Below are positions 16,157 through 23,766 of a DNA stretch of 64,000 bases, in pieces. Under the pieces are notes generated by a model, which searched no databases, was not told where the DNA came from, and worked only from the letters and a program-made list of their open reading frames with translations. The translations under genes were made by a program, and so were the position numbers. How positions within the stretch are numbered: position 1 is the stretch's first letter; each line of letters opens with the position of its first letter. The DNA comes from an uncultured Clostridia bacterium. GTDB taxonomy: Bacteria; Bacillota; Clostridia; Christensenellales; Aristaeellaceae. Where the stretch lies: NCBI GenBank assembly GCA_934675735.1, contig CAKURR010000004.1:65801-129800 (forward strand), read 5' to 3'.

Positions 16157-16354
16157 ATGAAGGAAGGCATCCATCCGAAGTATCAGAAGGCGACCGTGAC
16201 CTGCGTTTGCGGCAACACTTTCGTAACGGGTTCCACCAAGCCGGAGCTGCGCGTTGAAATCTGCTCCAAGTGCCACCCGTTCTTCACCGGCAAGCAGAAG
16301 CTCGTTGACGCGGGCGGCCGTGTTGATCGCTTCAAGAAGCGTTACGGCATCTAA
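16157..16354 (+). CDS. rpmE: 50S ribosomal protein bL31
   Basis: This 65-residue protein begins MKEGIHPKYQKATVTCVCGN and has zinc-binding cysteines at 16, 18, 36 and 39 (CVC...CSKC), so it is the zinc-containing (C+) form of bL31. The C-terminal part (VDAGGRVDRFKKRYGI) is typical. Zinc-type bL31 can be replaced by a cysteine-free paralogue under zinc limitation; none is in this window. GAAAGAGGTG is the ribosome-binding site. Confidence 0.97.
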   Translation: MKEGIHPKYQKATVTCVCGNTFVTGSTKPELRVEICSKCHPFFTGKQKLVDAGGRVDRFKKRYGI

Positions 16355-16366
16355 TCTTACCCATTC

Positions 16367-16397
16367 GGAGGCAGCGAAAGCTGTCTCCTTTTGTTTT
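16367..16397 (+). terminator. Intrinsic terminator of rpmE
   Basis: Stem GGAGGCAGC/GCTGTCTCC (one wobble pair), GAAA tetraloop, followed by TTTTGTTTT. Confidence 0.9.
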
Positions 16398-16448
16398 GCG
16401 CCGAAAAAAGAAGCATGTCGGCTGATAAAGCCAAAACGACAAATATAG

Positions 16449-16477
16449 TTGACGAAATGACAGATGAGGCGTATAAT
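16449..16477 (+). promoter_or_regulatory. Promoter of the XRE regulator/membrane protein pair
   Basis: TTGACG (16449-16454) and TATAAT (16472-16477) with a 17-bp spacer, directly after the rpmE terminator. Confidence 0.85.
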
Positions 16478-16518
16478 ACGGCTATCCGGAATCCGCATAA
16501 AAGGAGGCGGCGAAACGC

Positions 16519-16725
16519 TTGAAAAACCTTCGGATGAAGGCGGCGCGGGTCGGCTGCGACCTGTCGCAGGAGGAATTGGCCGCGAAGGTCGGCGTGACGC
16601 GGCAGACCATCGGCATGATTGAAGCGGGGCGGTTCAACCCGTCACTGGCGCTGTGCGTGGCCATCTGCCGGGCGCTGGGCAAGACGCTCAACGATTTATT
16701 CTGGGATGAGGAGGGCGGCGCATGA
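16519..16725 (+). CDS. Small XRE-family transcriptional regulator
   Basis: This 68-residue protein is little more than one Cro/C1-type helix-turn-helix: LSQEELAAKVGVTRQTIGMIEAGRFNPSL, then ICRALGKTLNDLFW. The family is usually encoded beside a small membrane protein, as here, and is thought to sense through or regulate that partner. The start is TTG 16519 with AAGGAGG 11 bases upstream. The stop overlaps the next start (ATGA), so translation is likely coupled. Confidence 0.9.
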   Translation: MKNLRMKAARVGCDLSQEELAAKVGVTRQTIGMIEAGRFNPSLALCVAICRALGKTLNDLFWDEEGGA

Positions 16726-17165
16726 AGCTCTATCTCAAGACCAAAAACGTGTTGGACGAGCGCGAGACGCAGGAAATGTATCGCATTGAGCATCGCGGGC
16801 TGTGGGGCATGTACGCGCTGTTATGCGCCGCGGTTGTGGTGCAGATGCTCTTCGGCGCGGGCTTTGCGCAGATTGCGGGTGAAGCATTTGTCATCGCCGC
16901 AGTCAGCGTCGGCATGATTATCGCCTATGCAAGACGCGGCATTTGGGACGCGGATGCGCGGCCGAGCACGCGCGGCAATGCGGTTTACGCGCTGTTCTGC
17001 GCGCTGGGCGTGACGGCGGTCACGTTTGGGCTGCACGAAAGCGTCGGTAAGGCGCTGCTCTTCGGCGCGGCGGCGTTTGTCTTATGCTTTGCTCTGCTGT
17101 CGCTGCTGATGGCTTACGTCAAGAAGCGTCAGAAGCAACAGAGCGACGAGTTGGATGACGAGTGA
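16722..17165 (+). CDS. Four-helix membrane protein paired with the XRE regulator (DUF6773-like)
   Basis: The 147-residue protein has a short cytoplasmic N-terminus with ERETQEMYRIEHRGLW, then about four hydrophobic helices (roughly residues 28-45, 48-66, 85-103 and 108-132), and ends with a charged tail (KKRQKQQSDELDDE). The N-terminal pattern and the XRE partner match proteins annotated as DUF6773. The function is unknown; the pair resembles regulator plus membrane sensor modules. It overlaps the preceding gene by four bases (ATGA). Confidence 0.7.
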   Translation: MKLYLKTKNVLDERETQEMYRIEHRGLWGMYALLCAAVVVQMLFGAGFAQIAGEAFVIAAVSVGMIIAYARRGIWDADARPSTRGNAVYALFCALGVTAVTFGLHESVGKALLFGAAAFVLCFALLSLLMAYVKKRQKQQSDELDDE

Positions 17166-17171
17166 CGGAGG

Positions 17172-17359
17172 ACGTGGGGGACGTTGGGGCGTTGCCCCAA
17201 GCCCCGGCAGGGAACTGAGTTCCCTGCACCTTCCGAATTTTATTGCTGCGCAATAAAAATGCTGACAATGTGTTTTCTCCATTTATCGCGAAGCGATAAA
17301 TGAAAGTGGGAAGTGCAGGAACCTCAGGTTCCTGCCGGAGTTTGAGGCGGAGCCTCAAG
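17172..17359. repeat. Three-hairpin palindromic intergenic element, copy 6 (complete)
   Basis: Left half: TTGGGGC/GCCCCAA (17184-17200), CAGGGAACT/AGTTCCCTG (17208-17226), TTTATTGC/GCAATAAA (about 17240-17258). Right half: TTTATCGC/GCGATAAA (17282-17300), CAGGAACCT/AGGTTCCTG (17316-17334), TTGAGGC/GCCTCAA (17342-17358). It spans the whole spacer from the membrane protein stop to the DUF1385 ribosome-binding site. Confidence 0.9.
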
Positions 17360-17379
17360 AAAAGAAAGGAACTTGCACA

Positions 17380-18492
17380 ATGAGCAACCAGAAGCATCAG
17401 TATAAGGATATCGGCGGCCAGGCTGTGATGGAAGGCGTGATGATGCAAAGCCCGTCCGATGAATCCATCGCCATCGCGGTGCGTCGCCCGAACGGCAAAA
17501 TCATGGTGACGTGTAAGCATAATACGCCGCTTTCCAAAAAGCATAAGTGGATGGGCCTGCCGTTTATCCGCGGCTGCGTCAATATGGTCATGATGCTCAA
17601 AATGGGCATGGAAACCCTTGATAAGAGCACACAGATGCTCGGCGTGATGGAAGAAGAGCCCAGCAAGTTTGAAAAGTGGCTCGCCAAAAAGCTCGGGGCA
17701 AGCATTGATAAGGTCGTGATGGCCGTCGCGATGGTGCTCGCCGTCGTGCTCAGTCTGTTCCTGTTCGTCGCGCTGCCCTCCGGCATGGCGACGCTCGTCG
17801 GCAAGGGGACGGACAGCCGCCTTGTCATCAACCTTTCCGCCGGTTTGACGCGCATCGCGATTCTCGTCGGCTACATGTTCGCCATCTCCTTTGTGCCGGA
17901 TATCAAGCGCGTGTTCATGTATCACGGCGCGGAGCATAAGACCGTGTACTGCAACGAAGCGGGGCTGGAGCTCACGCCCGAAAACGCGCGCAAGTTCTCC
18001 CGCCTGCATCCGCGCTGCGGCACGGCGTTCCTGTTCCTCGTCATGTTCATCTCGATTCTCATCGGCGCGGTGGCGGACCAGGTGCTCTTCATGCTGTTCG
18101 GCATCGAAAAGCTGACGTTTCTGGGGCGCATTCTGCGCAGCCTGCTGACCCTGCCGATTGTCACGGGCGTTTCGTATGAAGTGCTCAAGGGTCTGGCCCA
18201 CGCGGGCGACAGCCTGATTGTGCGAATCCTCCGCTGGCCGGGGCTGATGCTCCAGTATCTGACCACCCGCGAGCCGGATGACTCCATGCTGGAGGTTGCC
18301 ATCGCCTCGATGAAGGCCGCGAAGGCCGGCCCGGCGCACTATCGCGAGAACCTCGACCCGAACGTCTATGTCTACGGCGCGAAGGAGAAGAAGCCCGAGA
18401 CGAAGCGGGAAGACGAAAATGAAGCGCCTGCCGACGAAGAAGCGCCGATTGCGGCAAACGAAGAAGAACAGAAGGACGGTGCTTCCGCGTGA
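17380..18492 (+). CDS. DUF1385 domain membrane protein (YqhQ-like)
   Basis: The 370-residue protein carries the DUF1385 signatures IGGQAVMEGVMMQSP at the N-terminus and YHGAEHKTVYCNEAG in the middle, with four to five hydrophobic segments around residues 105-130, 145-170, 215-240 and 250-275. The C-terminal 45 residues are acidic and low-complexity. The family is widespread in Firmicutes next to prmC and prfA; its biochemical role is unknown. ATG 17380 follows AAGAAAGGAAC. The stop overlaps the prmC start, so the two are translationally coupled. Confidence 0.9.
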   Translation: MSNQKHQYKDIGGQAVMEGVMMQSPSDESIAIAVRRPNGKIMVTCKHNTPLSKKHKWMGLPFIRGCVNMVMMLKMGMETLDKSTQMLGVMEEEPSKFEKWLAKKLGASIDKVVMAVAMVLAVVLSLFLFVALPSGMATLVGKGTDSRLVINLSAGLTRIAILVGYMFAISFVPDIKRVFMYHGAEHKTVYCNEAGLELTPENARKFSRLHPRCGTAFLFLVMFISILIGAVADQVLFMLFGIEKLTFLGRILRSLLTLPIVTGVSYEVLKGLAHAGDSLIVRILRWPGLMLQYLTTREPDDSMLEVAIASMKAAKAGPAHYRENLDPNVYVYGAKEKKPETKREDENEAPADEEAPIAANEEEQKDGASA

Positions 18493-19319
18493 CGGTTCGC
18501 GAAGCGCTGCGTGCGGCGACGGCCCGCCTTGACGGCGCGGGTGTGCCCGACGCGGATGTGGACGCCGCCTACCTGCTGGCCAGCGTATTGCAAGAAGATA
18601 CGCTGGCTATGCGTATAAACGGGCATCGTGAGCTGACGGAGCGGCAGCGGGCGGCGTTTGACGCGCTCTGTGACAGGCGGGCGGCGCGCGAGCCGCTGCA
18701 ATACATCCTTGGCGAAACGGAATTTATGGGGCTGACGTTTCACGTCGAGCCGGGCGTGCTGATTCCGCGCGCGGACACGGAAATTCTCGTCGAAAAGGCG
18801 CTTGAGGTGATGCCGCCGAATGCGCGCGTGCTGGATATCGGCACGGGAAGCGGCACGATTGCCGTCAGTTTGGCCAAGCTGGGCAAAAATGCGCGGGTGA
18901 CGGCGGTCGATGTGAGCGACAAAGCGCTTGAAATCGCGCGGAAAAACGCCGAAAGCAGCGGCGCGGACGTAGAATTTGTGAAAAGCGACTGCTTTTCTGC
19001 GCTGCAGGGCCGAAAATATGATATGATTGTATCGAACCCGCCGTATATATCGGATGAAGAAATGCGGGGGCTGATGCCGGAGGTCAAACGGGAGCCGGAG
19101 CTGGCGCTCTTCGGCGGCGAGGATGGGCTGGATTTTTACAGGCGCATCAGCCGCGAAGCGCCCGAATATCTGAACGAAGGCGGCTTTCTGCTCTTTGAAA
19201 TCGGCTGGCTGCAGAAGGACGCGGTGAGCGAATGCGTGCGGACGTTTGTCGGCGAGCCGTTCGCCCTGCGGGATTACGGCCGAAACTGGCGCGTCGTCGG
19301 CGCGCAGATGAAGCGTTAA
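18489..19319 (+). CDS. prmC: Peptide chain release factor N5-glutamine methyltransferase
   Basis: PrmC methylates the glutamine of the GGQ motif in release factors; its substrate PrfA is encoded next. The 276-residue protein has a helical N-terminal domain (substrate binding) with REPLQYILGETEFMGL, the Rossmann motif VLDIGTGSGTIAVSLAK, and the catalytic NPPY in IVSNPPYISDEEM. The start is GTG 18489, which overlaps the previous stop (GTGA). Confidence 0.96.
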   Translation: MTVREALRAATARLDGAGVPDADVDAAYLLASVLQEDTLAMRINGHRELTERQRAAFDALCDRRAAREPLQYILGETEFMGLTFHVEPGVLIPRADTEILVEKALEVMPPNARVLDIGTGSGTIAVSLAKLGKNARVTAVDVSDKALEIARKNAESSGADVEFVKSDCFSALQGRKYDMIVSNPPYISDEEMRGLMPEVKREPELALFGGEDGLDFYRRISREAPEYLNEGGFLLFEIGWLQKDAVSECVRTFVGEPFALRDYGRNWRVVGAQMKR

Positions 19320-19344
19320 AAGGACAGCGCAAAGCGGAACGGGG

Positions 19345-19366
19345 GAGTTTGGGGCGCCGCCCCGAG
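19345..19366. repeat. Three-hairpin element, copy 7 (hairpin 1 only)
   Basis: TTTGGGGC/GCCCCGA (19349-19365) preceded by GGGGGAG, placed directly before the prfA ribosome-binding site GAGAAGGA. The other two hairpins are absent. Confidence 0.6.
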
Positions 19367-19375
19367 AAGGAATCT

Positions 19376-20455
19376 ATGCTGAAAAAACTCGATTGGGTGC
19401 ACCCGCGCATGGAAGAGCTGGGCATGCTGCTCTCCGACCCTGCGGTGGTGCAGGACCAGGAAAAATGGCGGGCGCTGATGCGCGAACACAGCCAGCTCGA
19501 GCCGCTGGACAGGGCCATCCGCCGCTATGCCGAGCTGGAGGATGCGCAAAAGCAGGCGCAGGCGCTGCTCGACGAGCCGGATATGGCCCAGATGGCGAAA
19601 GAAGAGCTAGACCAAATCGCAGCCGAACTGGAGACGACCGAGCGCGACATTCAGCTGCTGCTTCTGCCCAAAGACCCGAACGCGGAAAAGAACGTCGTGA
19701 TGGAAATCCGCGGCGGCGCGGGCGGCGAGGAAGCCGCGCTGTTCGGCGCGATGCTGATGCGGATGTATATGCGGTACGCCGAGCGGCACGGCTGGAAAAC
19801 CGAGATGCTTGAAGCCAACATGACCGAGCTGGGCGGCGTGAAGGAGGCGGTGTTCGCCATCGCGGGGGAAAACGCGTTCAGCCGCCTGAAATACGAGAGC
19901 GGCGTGCACCGCGTGCAGCGCATCCCCGTGACGGAGAGCAACGGCAAGCGGCAGACCTCCACCGCGACGGTCGCCGTGCTGCCCGAAGCGCAGGAGGTTG
20001 ACGTGAAAATCAGCCCCGACGATTTGCGCATCGACGTCTACCGCGCCTCCGGCCACGGCGGGCAGTATATCAACAAGACGGACAGTGCCGTGCGCATTAC
20101 GCACATCCCCAGCGGCATTGTCGTGACCTGTCAGGACGAAAAAAGCCAGCTCAAGAACAAGGAAAAGGCGATGCGCGTCCTCCGCGCGCGGCTCTATGAG
20201 AAATTGCAGGAGGAAAAGGACGCGGCTTACGCCAGCGACCGTCGCGCCCAAGTGGGCACGGGCGACCGAAGCGAGCGCATCCGCACCTACAATTTCAACG
20301 AAGGCCGCGTCACCGACCACCGCATCGGCAAGACGATTTACACCATCGACGCGTTTGTCGACGGCGATATGGATGATATCATCGACCCGCTCATTTACGC
20401 CGACCAGCAGGAGCAACTGCGCGCGTTGGGGCAGGGCGAACTGCAAAGAGGATAA
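19376..20455 (+). CDS. prfA: Peptide chain release factor 1
   Basis: RF1 reads UAA and UAG stop codons. The 359-residue protein has the family length, the catalytic GGQ at residues 228-230 in ASGHGGQYINKTDSAVR, and the RF1 anticodon-like region in the preceding domain. HIPSGIVVTCQDEKSQ and GTGDRSERIRTYNF are conserved. The longer in-frame opening upstream is repeat and intergenic sequence; ATG 19376 gives the natural N-terminus MLKKLDWVHPR. It lies downstream of prmC, which modifies it, and 4 bases before tsaC. Confidence 0.97.
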   Translation: MLKKLDWVHPRMEELGMLLSDPAVVQDQEKWRALMREHSQLEPLDRAIRRYAELEDAQKQAQALLDEPDMAQMAKEELDQIAAELETTERDIQLLLLPKDPNAEKNVVMEIRGGAGGEEAALFGAMLMRMYMRYAERHGWKTEMLEANMTELGGVKEAVFAIAGENAFSRLKYESGVHRVQRIPVTESNGKRQTSTATVAVLPEAQEVDVKISPDDLRIDVYRASGHGGQYINKTDSAVRITHIPSGIVVTCQDEKSQLKNKEKAMRVLRARLYEKLQEEKDAAYASDRRAQVGTGDRSERIRTYNFNEGRVTDHRIGKTIYTIDAFVDGDMDDIIDPLIYADQQEQLRALGQGELQRG

Positions 20456-20459
20456 AGCG

Positions 20460-21491
20460 ATGAAAACACAGCTGCTCAAGGTGAACGAGGCCTCCGTCGC
20501 GCTGGGCGCAAAGCTCATCCGCGAGGGCGAACTGGTCGGTTTTCCGACGGAGACGGTCTACGGGCTGGGCGCGAACGCGCTGGACGCCGAGGCTGTCGTC
20601 AAGATTTTTGAAGCGAAGGGCCGCCCGCAGGATAATCCGTTGATTACGCACGTCTCCTGTGTGGAAGAAATTCCGCCTCTGGTGCGCGCGATTCCCGATG
20701 CTGCGCGAAAGCTGATGGAGGCGTTCTGGCCCGGGCCGATGACGCTGATTCTGCCCAAGGCGGACTGCATTCCGAATGCGGTGAGCGCGGGGCTGGACAC
20801 GGTGGGCATCCGCCTGCCCTCCAACGCGGACGCGCGGGCGCTGATTCGCGCGGCGGGCCGCCCGATTGCAGCGCCGAGCGCCAACCGAAGCGGCCGCCCC
20901 AGCCCGACGACGGCGCTGCACGTGCTGGAGGATATGGACGGGCGCATTCCGCTGATTCTGGACGGCGGCGCGTGTCAGGTCGGCGTGGAATCCAGCGTCA
21001 TCGACGCGACGGGCGACGTGCCGGTCATTCTGCGTCCGGGCGGAATCACGCCCGAGATGGTGGAGCGCGTGCTGGGCCATGTCCGCGTGGACGAGCATGT
21101 GATGAGCCCGCTCAAGGAGGGCGACGTGGCGCGCTCGCCGGGCATGAAGTATAAGCATTACGCGCCGAAGGCGAAGGCCGTCATATTCAGCGGCGCGCCG
21201 GAGCACGTCGTCGCGGCGATTTGCAGGCGTTACGACGAGCAGACGGCCAAGGGTGAGCGCGTGGCGATTCTGGGGCTGGACGAGCATAATTACGGCGGCC
21301 GCACGTTCCTCAGCCTGGGCAGCGAAAAGCGCCCTCAGGAGGCGGCGGCGAGGCTGTTTGCCGCGCTGCGCGAGCTGGATGAGCGCGGGGACACGGTGGC
21401 GCTCTGCGAAGCGGTGGATACGGCGGGCATCGGCCTGGCTGTAATGAACCGCATGGGGCGCGCGGCGGCGTTTGACATTGAGCAGGTGTAA
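20460..21491 (+). CDS. tsaC: L-threonylcarbamoyladenylate synthase (Sua5/YwlC type)
   Basis: The enzyme makes threonylcarbamoyl-AMP from threonine, bicarbonate and ATP for t6A37 tRNA modification. The 343-residue product is the longer Sua5 form: a YrdC catalytic domain (about 10-200; VGFPTETVYGLGANAL, KGRPQDNPLI, GPMTLILPK, APSANRSGRPSPT) and a C-terminal Sua5 domain after the linker SPGMKYKHYAPKAK. It follows prfA with a 4-base gap. Its t6A product is the substrate of MtaB, also in this window. Confidence 0.95.
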   Translation: MKTQLLKVNEASVALGAKLIREGELVGFPTETVYGLGANALDAEAVVKIFEAKGRPQDNPLITHVSCVEEIPPLVRAIPDAARKLMEAFWPGPMTLILPKADCIPNAVSAGLDTVGIRLPSNADARALIRAAGRPIAAPSANRSGRPSPTTALHVLEDMDGRIPLILDGGACQVGVESSVIDATGDVPVILRPGGITPEMVERVLGHVRVDEHVMSPLKEGDVARSPGMKYKHYAPKAKAVIFSGAPEHVVAAICRRYDEQTAKGERVAILGLDEHNYGGRTFLSLGSEKRPQEAAARLFAALRELDERGDTVALCEAVDTAGIGLAVMNRMGRAAAFDIEQV

Positions 21492-21545
21492 GGGGAAACG
21501 TTGGACTGCCGCCCAAACCTGCCCGAGGACGCGTCCCCGGCCTCC
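21491..21545. repeat. Three-hairpin element, copy 8 (left half, degenerate)
   Basis: GGGGAAACGTT followed by imperfect versions of hairpin 1 (TTGGACTGCCGCCCAA) and hairpin 2 (GGGGACGCGTCCTC on the reverse strand). It starts on the tsaC stop codon. Confidence 0.55.
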
Positions 21546-21578
21546 ATCCTGCGTCTGCTGCGCAGAAGGTTAAATCAT

Positions 21579-22082
21579 ATGATATGTCAATCTTTTGAAC
21601 CGATATATGGAAACAATCCGAAAGTGCTGATTGTCGGCTCGATGCCCAGCGTCAAATCGCTTAAGGACGCGCAGTATTACGCGCACCCGAGAAACGCGTT
21701 CTGGCCGATGATGTTTGATATTTTCGGCGAAGAACAGAGTCGGGATTATGAGCGGAAAAAGGCGCTGATTCGCGGGCACGCGCTGGCGCTCTGGGACGCG
21801 GCGGCGATGTGTGAGCGCGAGGGCAGTCTGGACAGCGATATGCGCGGCGTGGTCTATAACGACTTCGGCAGGCTGTATGCAGCGTGCCCGAATATCCGCA
21901 CCGTGCTGTGCAACGGCGCGACGGCGCATAAGCTGTTTGTGAAATCCGGCTGGGCGGGGGCGCGAGAGGTTATCCGCATGCCCAGCACCAGCCCGGCGTA
22001 TACCCTGCCTTATGCCAAGAAGCTCGAGGCGTGGAAGGTGGCGCTTTTGAACGCGCTCAATGCGCAGCGGCAAAGCATGTGA
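21579..22082 (+). CDS. DNA-deoxyinosine glycosylase (UDG superfamily)
   Basis: The 167-residue protein belongs to the uracil-DNA glycosylase superfamily, closest in pattern to the hypoxanthine/deoxyinosine glycosylase family. It has LIVGSMPSVKSL (catalytic motif 1 region), HPRNAFWPMMFDIF, and the C-terminal RMPSTSPAYT loop (motif 2). These enzymes excise deaminated bases in base-excision repair. ATG 21579 has AGAAGGT 8 bases upstream; the open frame upstream is repeat sequence. A dispersed GC-rich repeat follows immediately. Confidence 0.82.
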   Translation: MICQSFEPIYGNNPKVLIVGSMPSVKSLKDAQYYAHPRNAFWPMMFDIFGEEQSRDYERKKALIRGHALALWDAAAMCEREGSLDSDMRGVVYNDFGRLYAACPNIRTVLCNGATAHKLFVKSGWAGAREVIRMPSTSPAYTLPYAKKLEAWKVALLNALNAQRQSM

Positions 22083-22086
22083 CGAA

Positions 22087-22110
22087 CGGACGCGCAATGC
22101 GCGCCCCTAC
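22087..22110. repeat. Short dispersed GC-rich palindromic repeat, copy 1
   Basis: CGGACGCGCAATGCGCGCCC followed by CTAC. The same motif, with one or two differences, occurs at 23502 and 29694, each time within a short distance of a stop codon or terminator. Confidence 0.7.
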
Positions 22111-22167
22111 AAAAACTTACGCCGAAACATCTCATAGAAAATCAACCGAACCGAAGGAGGAACGGCT

Positions 22168-23499
22168 ATGAATATGGTGGATATCATTCTCAAAAAGAAG
22201 GCGGGCGGGGAGCTGAGCGCGGAAGAGATTCGCTTCTTTGCGCGCGGCGCGGCGGAAGGTTCGATTCCCGATTACCAGCTTTCGGCGCTGCTGATGGCGA
22301 TTTGCTGGCAGGGCATGAACGCCGGGGAGACGACCTGCCTGACGATGGAAATGATGCATTCCGGCGGCGTGGTGGATTTGTCCGCTATCGACGGCGTGTG
22401 CGTGGATAAGCACTCCACCGGCGGCGTGGGCGACACGACGACGCTGGTGCTCGTGCCGCTGGCGGCCGCGTGCGGCGCAAAGGTCGCGAAGATTTCCGGC
22501 CGCGGGCTGGGGCATACGGGCGGCACGCTTGATAAGCTTGAAAGCATCCCCGGCTGCTCGGTGGAGGAGACGGAGGAGCGCTTTGTGAAACAGGTGCAGG
22601 AGATCGGCTGCGCGGTCATCGGCCAGACGCACGACCTCTGCCCCGCGGATAAGGCGCTTTACGCCCTGCGCGACGTGACCGGCACGGTGAACTGCATCCC
22701 GCTGATTGCCTCGAGCATCGTATCCAAAAAGCTGGCGAGCGGCGCGGGCGCGATTGTGCTCGACGTGAAAACCGGAAGCGGCGCGCTGATGCATACGGTC
22801 GATGATTCCGTTGCGCTGGCTAAGGCGATGGTGGATATCGGCGCGCAGGCGGGCAAGCCCATCCTCGCGCTGGTGACGGGCATGGAGCAGCCGCTCGGCA
22901 CGCACGTCGGCAACGCGCTGGAAGTCAAGGAAGCCATCGATATTTTGGCCGGACGCGCGGGCGGCGATCTGCTGGCCGTGTCGCTGGAGCTGGGCAGCCG
23001 CATGCTCGTCGCGGCGGGCATCGTCAAGGATGTGGACGACGGCAAAGCGCGCATGAAGCACGCGCTGGAAAGCGGCGCGGGCCTCGCCAAGCTGAAAGCG
23101 ATGATTGCGGCACAGGGCGGCGACGCGAGCGTCTGCGACGATGTGACCCGACTGCCGCAGGCCAAGTATCTCGTGCCCGTGCCCGCGCCGCACGACGGCT
23201 ATGTCGCGGATATGGATACGACGGCCATCGGCTATTGCGCGCAGGACCTCGGCGCGGGGCGCAAGCAAAAGACGGACAGCATCGACCCCGCGGTCGGTCT
23301 GGTGATGAACGTGCGCATCGGCGACTTTGTGAAGCGGGGCGACGCGATGGCGACGCTGCATTTGAATAAGTCCGAACAGGCGGAAAGCGCGATTGCGCGC
23401 ATGCAGCAGGCCGTCAAGCTGACGGCAGAGAAGCCGACGGTTCCGCCGCTGGTGTATGCGTCGGTTTCGCCGAGCGAAACGGTTCGATTTGAACGCTAA
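22168..23499 (+). CDS. pdp: Pyrimidine-nucleoside phosphorylase
   Basis: The enzyme phosphorolyses uridine, thymidine and deoxyuridine to the base and pentose-1-phosphate for salvage. The 443-residue protein has the class II nucleoside phosphorylase order: helical N-terminal domain, the phosphate-binding motif DKHSTGGVGDTTTL, SGRGLGHTGGTLDKLESIPG, LDVKTGSGA, and the C-terminal PYNP domain. The KHSTGGVGD form fits pyrimidine-nucleoside rather than strictly thymidine phosphorylase, though DeoA cannot be excluded. AAGGAGG lies 7 bases before ATG 22168. It appears monocistronic. Confidence 0.93.
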   Translation: MNMVDIILKKKAGGELSAEEIRFFARGAAEGSIPDYQLSALLMAICWQGMNAGETTCLTMEMMHSGGVVDLSAIDGVCVDKHSTGGVGDTTTLVLVPLAAACGAKVAKISGRGLGHTGGTLDKLESIPGCSVEETEERFVKQVQEIGCAVIGQTHDLCPADKALYALRDVTGTVNCIPLIASSIVSKKLASGAGAIVLDVKTGSGALMHTVDDSVALAKAMVDIGAQAGKPILALVTGMEQPLGTHVGNALEVKEAIDILAGRAGGDLLAVSLELGSRMLVAAGIVKDVDDGKARMKHALESGAGLAKLKAMIAAQGGDASVCDDVTRLPQAKYLVPVPAPHDGYVADMDTTAIGYCAQDLGAGRKQKTDSIDPAVGLVMNVRIGDFVKRGDAMATLHLNKSEQAESAIARMQQAVKLTAEKPTVPPLVYASVSPSETVRFER

Positions 23500-23501
23500 A
23501 A

Positions 23502-23525
23502 CGGACGCGCGATGCGCGCCCCCTA
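23502..23525. repeat. Short dispersed GC-rich palindromic repeat, copy 2
   Basis: CGGACGCGCGATGCGCGCCC then CCTAC, two bases after the pdp stop codon. Confidence 0.7.
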
Positions 23526-23548
23526 CAATTTCGCAGTTCGTATGGATG

Positions 23549-23579
23549 GGAGCTGTTTGACAGACAGCTCCGTCTTTTC
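23549..23579 (+). terminator. Intrinsic terminator of pdp
   Basis: Stem GGAGCTGT/ACAGCTCC with a 7-base loop followed by GTCTTTTCT. Confidence 0.75.
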
Positions 23580-23593
23580 TATTCGCATCGATT

Positions 23594-23760
23594 TTGACTG
23601 TCGCGAAGCGAAAATGGGAAATCCAAGAACCTCAGGTTCTTGAAGGGGAATCGAAACCATGCGCCCGCTGTGAGGAAGGCAGCATGGCGGAGGATGGAAA
23701 CTGCAAGAAGCCGAAGGCAACTATGCACGTTTCCCGGACTTGGGACAGAGCCCCGAAAGG
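23594..23760. repeat. Three-hairpin element, copy 9 (right half, with a 90-base insertion)
   Basis: A degenerate hairpin 3 (TCGCGAAGCGA), a perfect hairpin 2 (CAAGAACCT/AGGTTCTTG, about 23622-23641), then about 90 unrelated bases, then hairpin 1 (TTGGGAC/GCCCCGA) directly before the ribosome-binding site of the ABC exporter gene. Confidence 0.65.
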
Positions 23761-23766
23761 AGAAAC

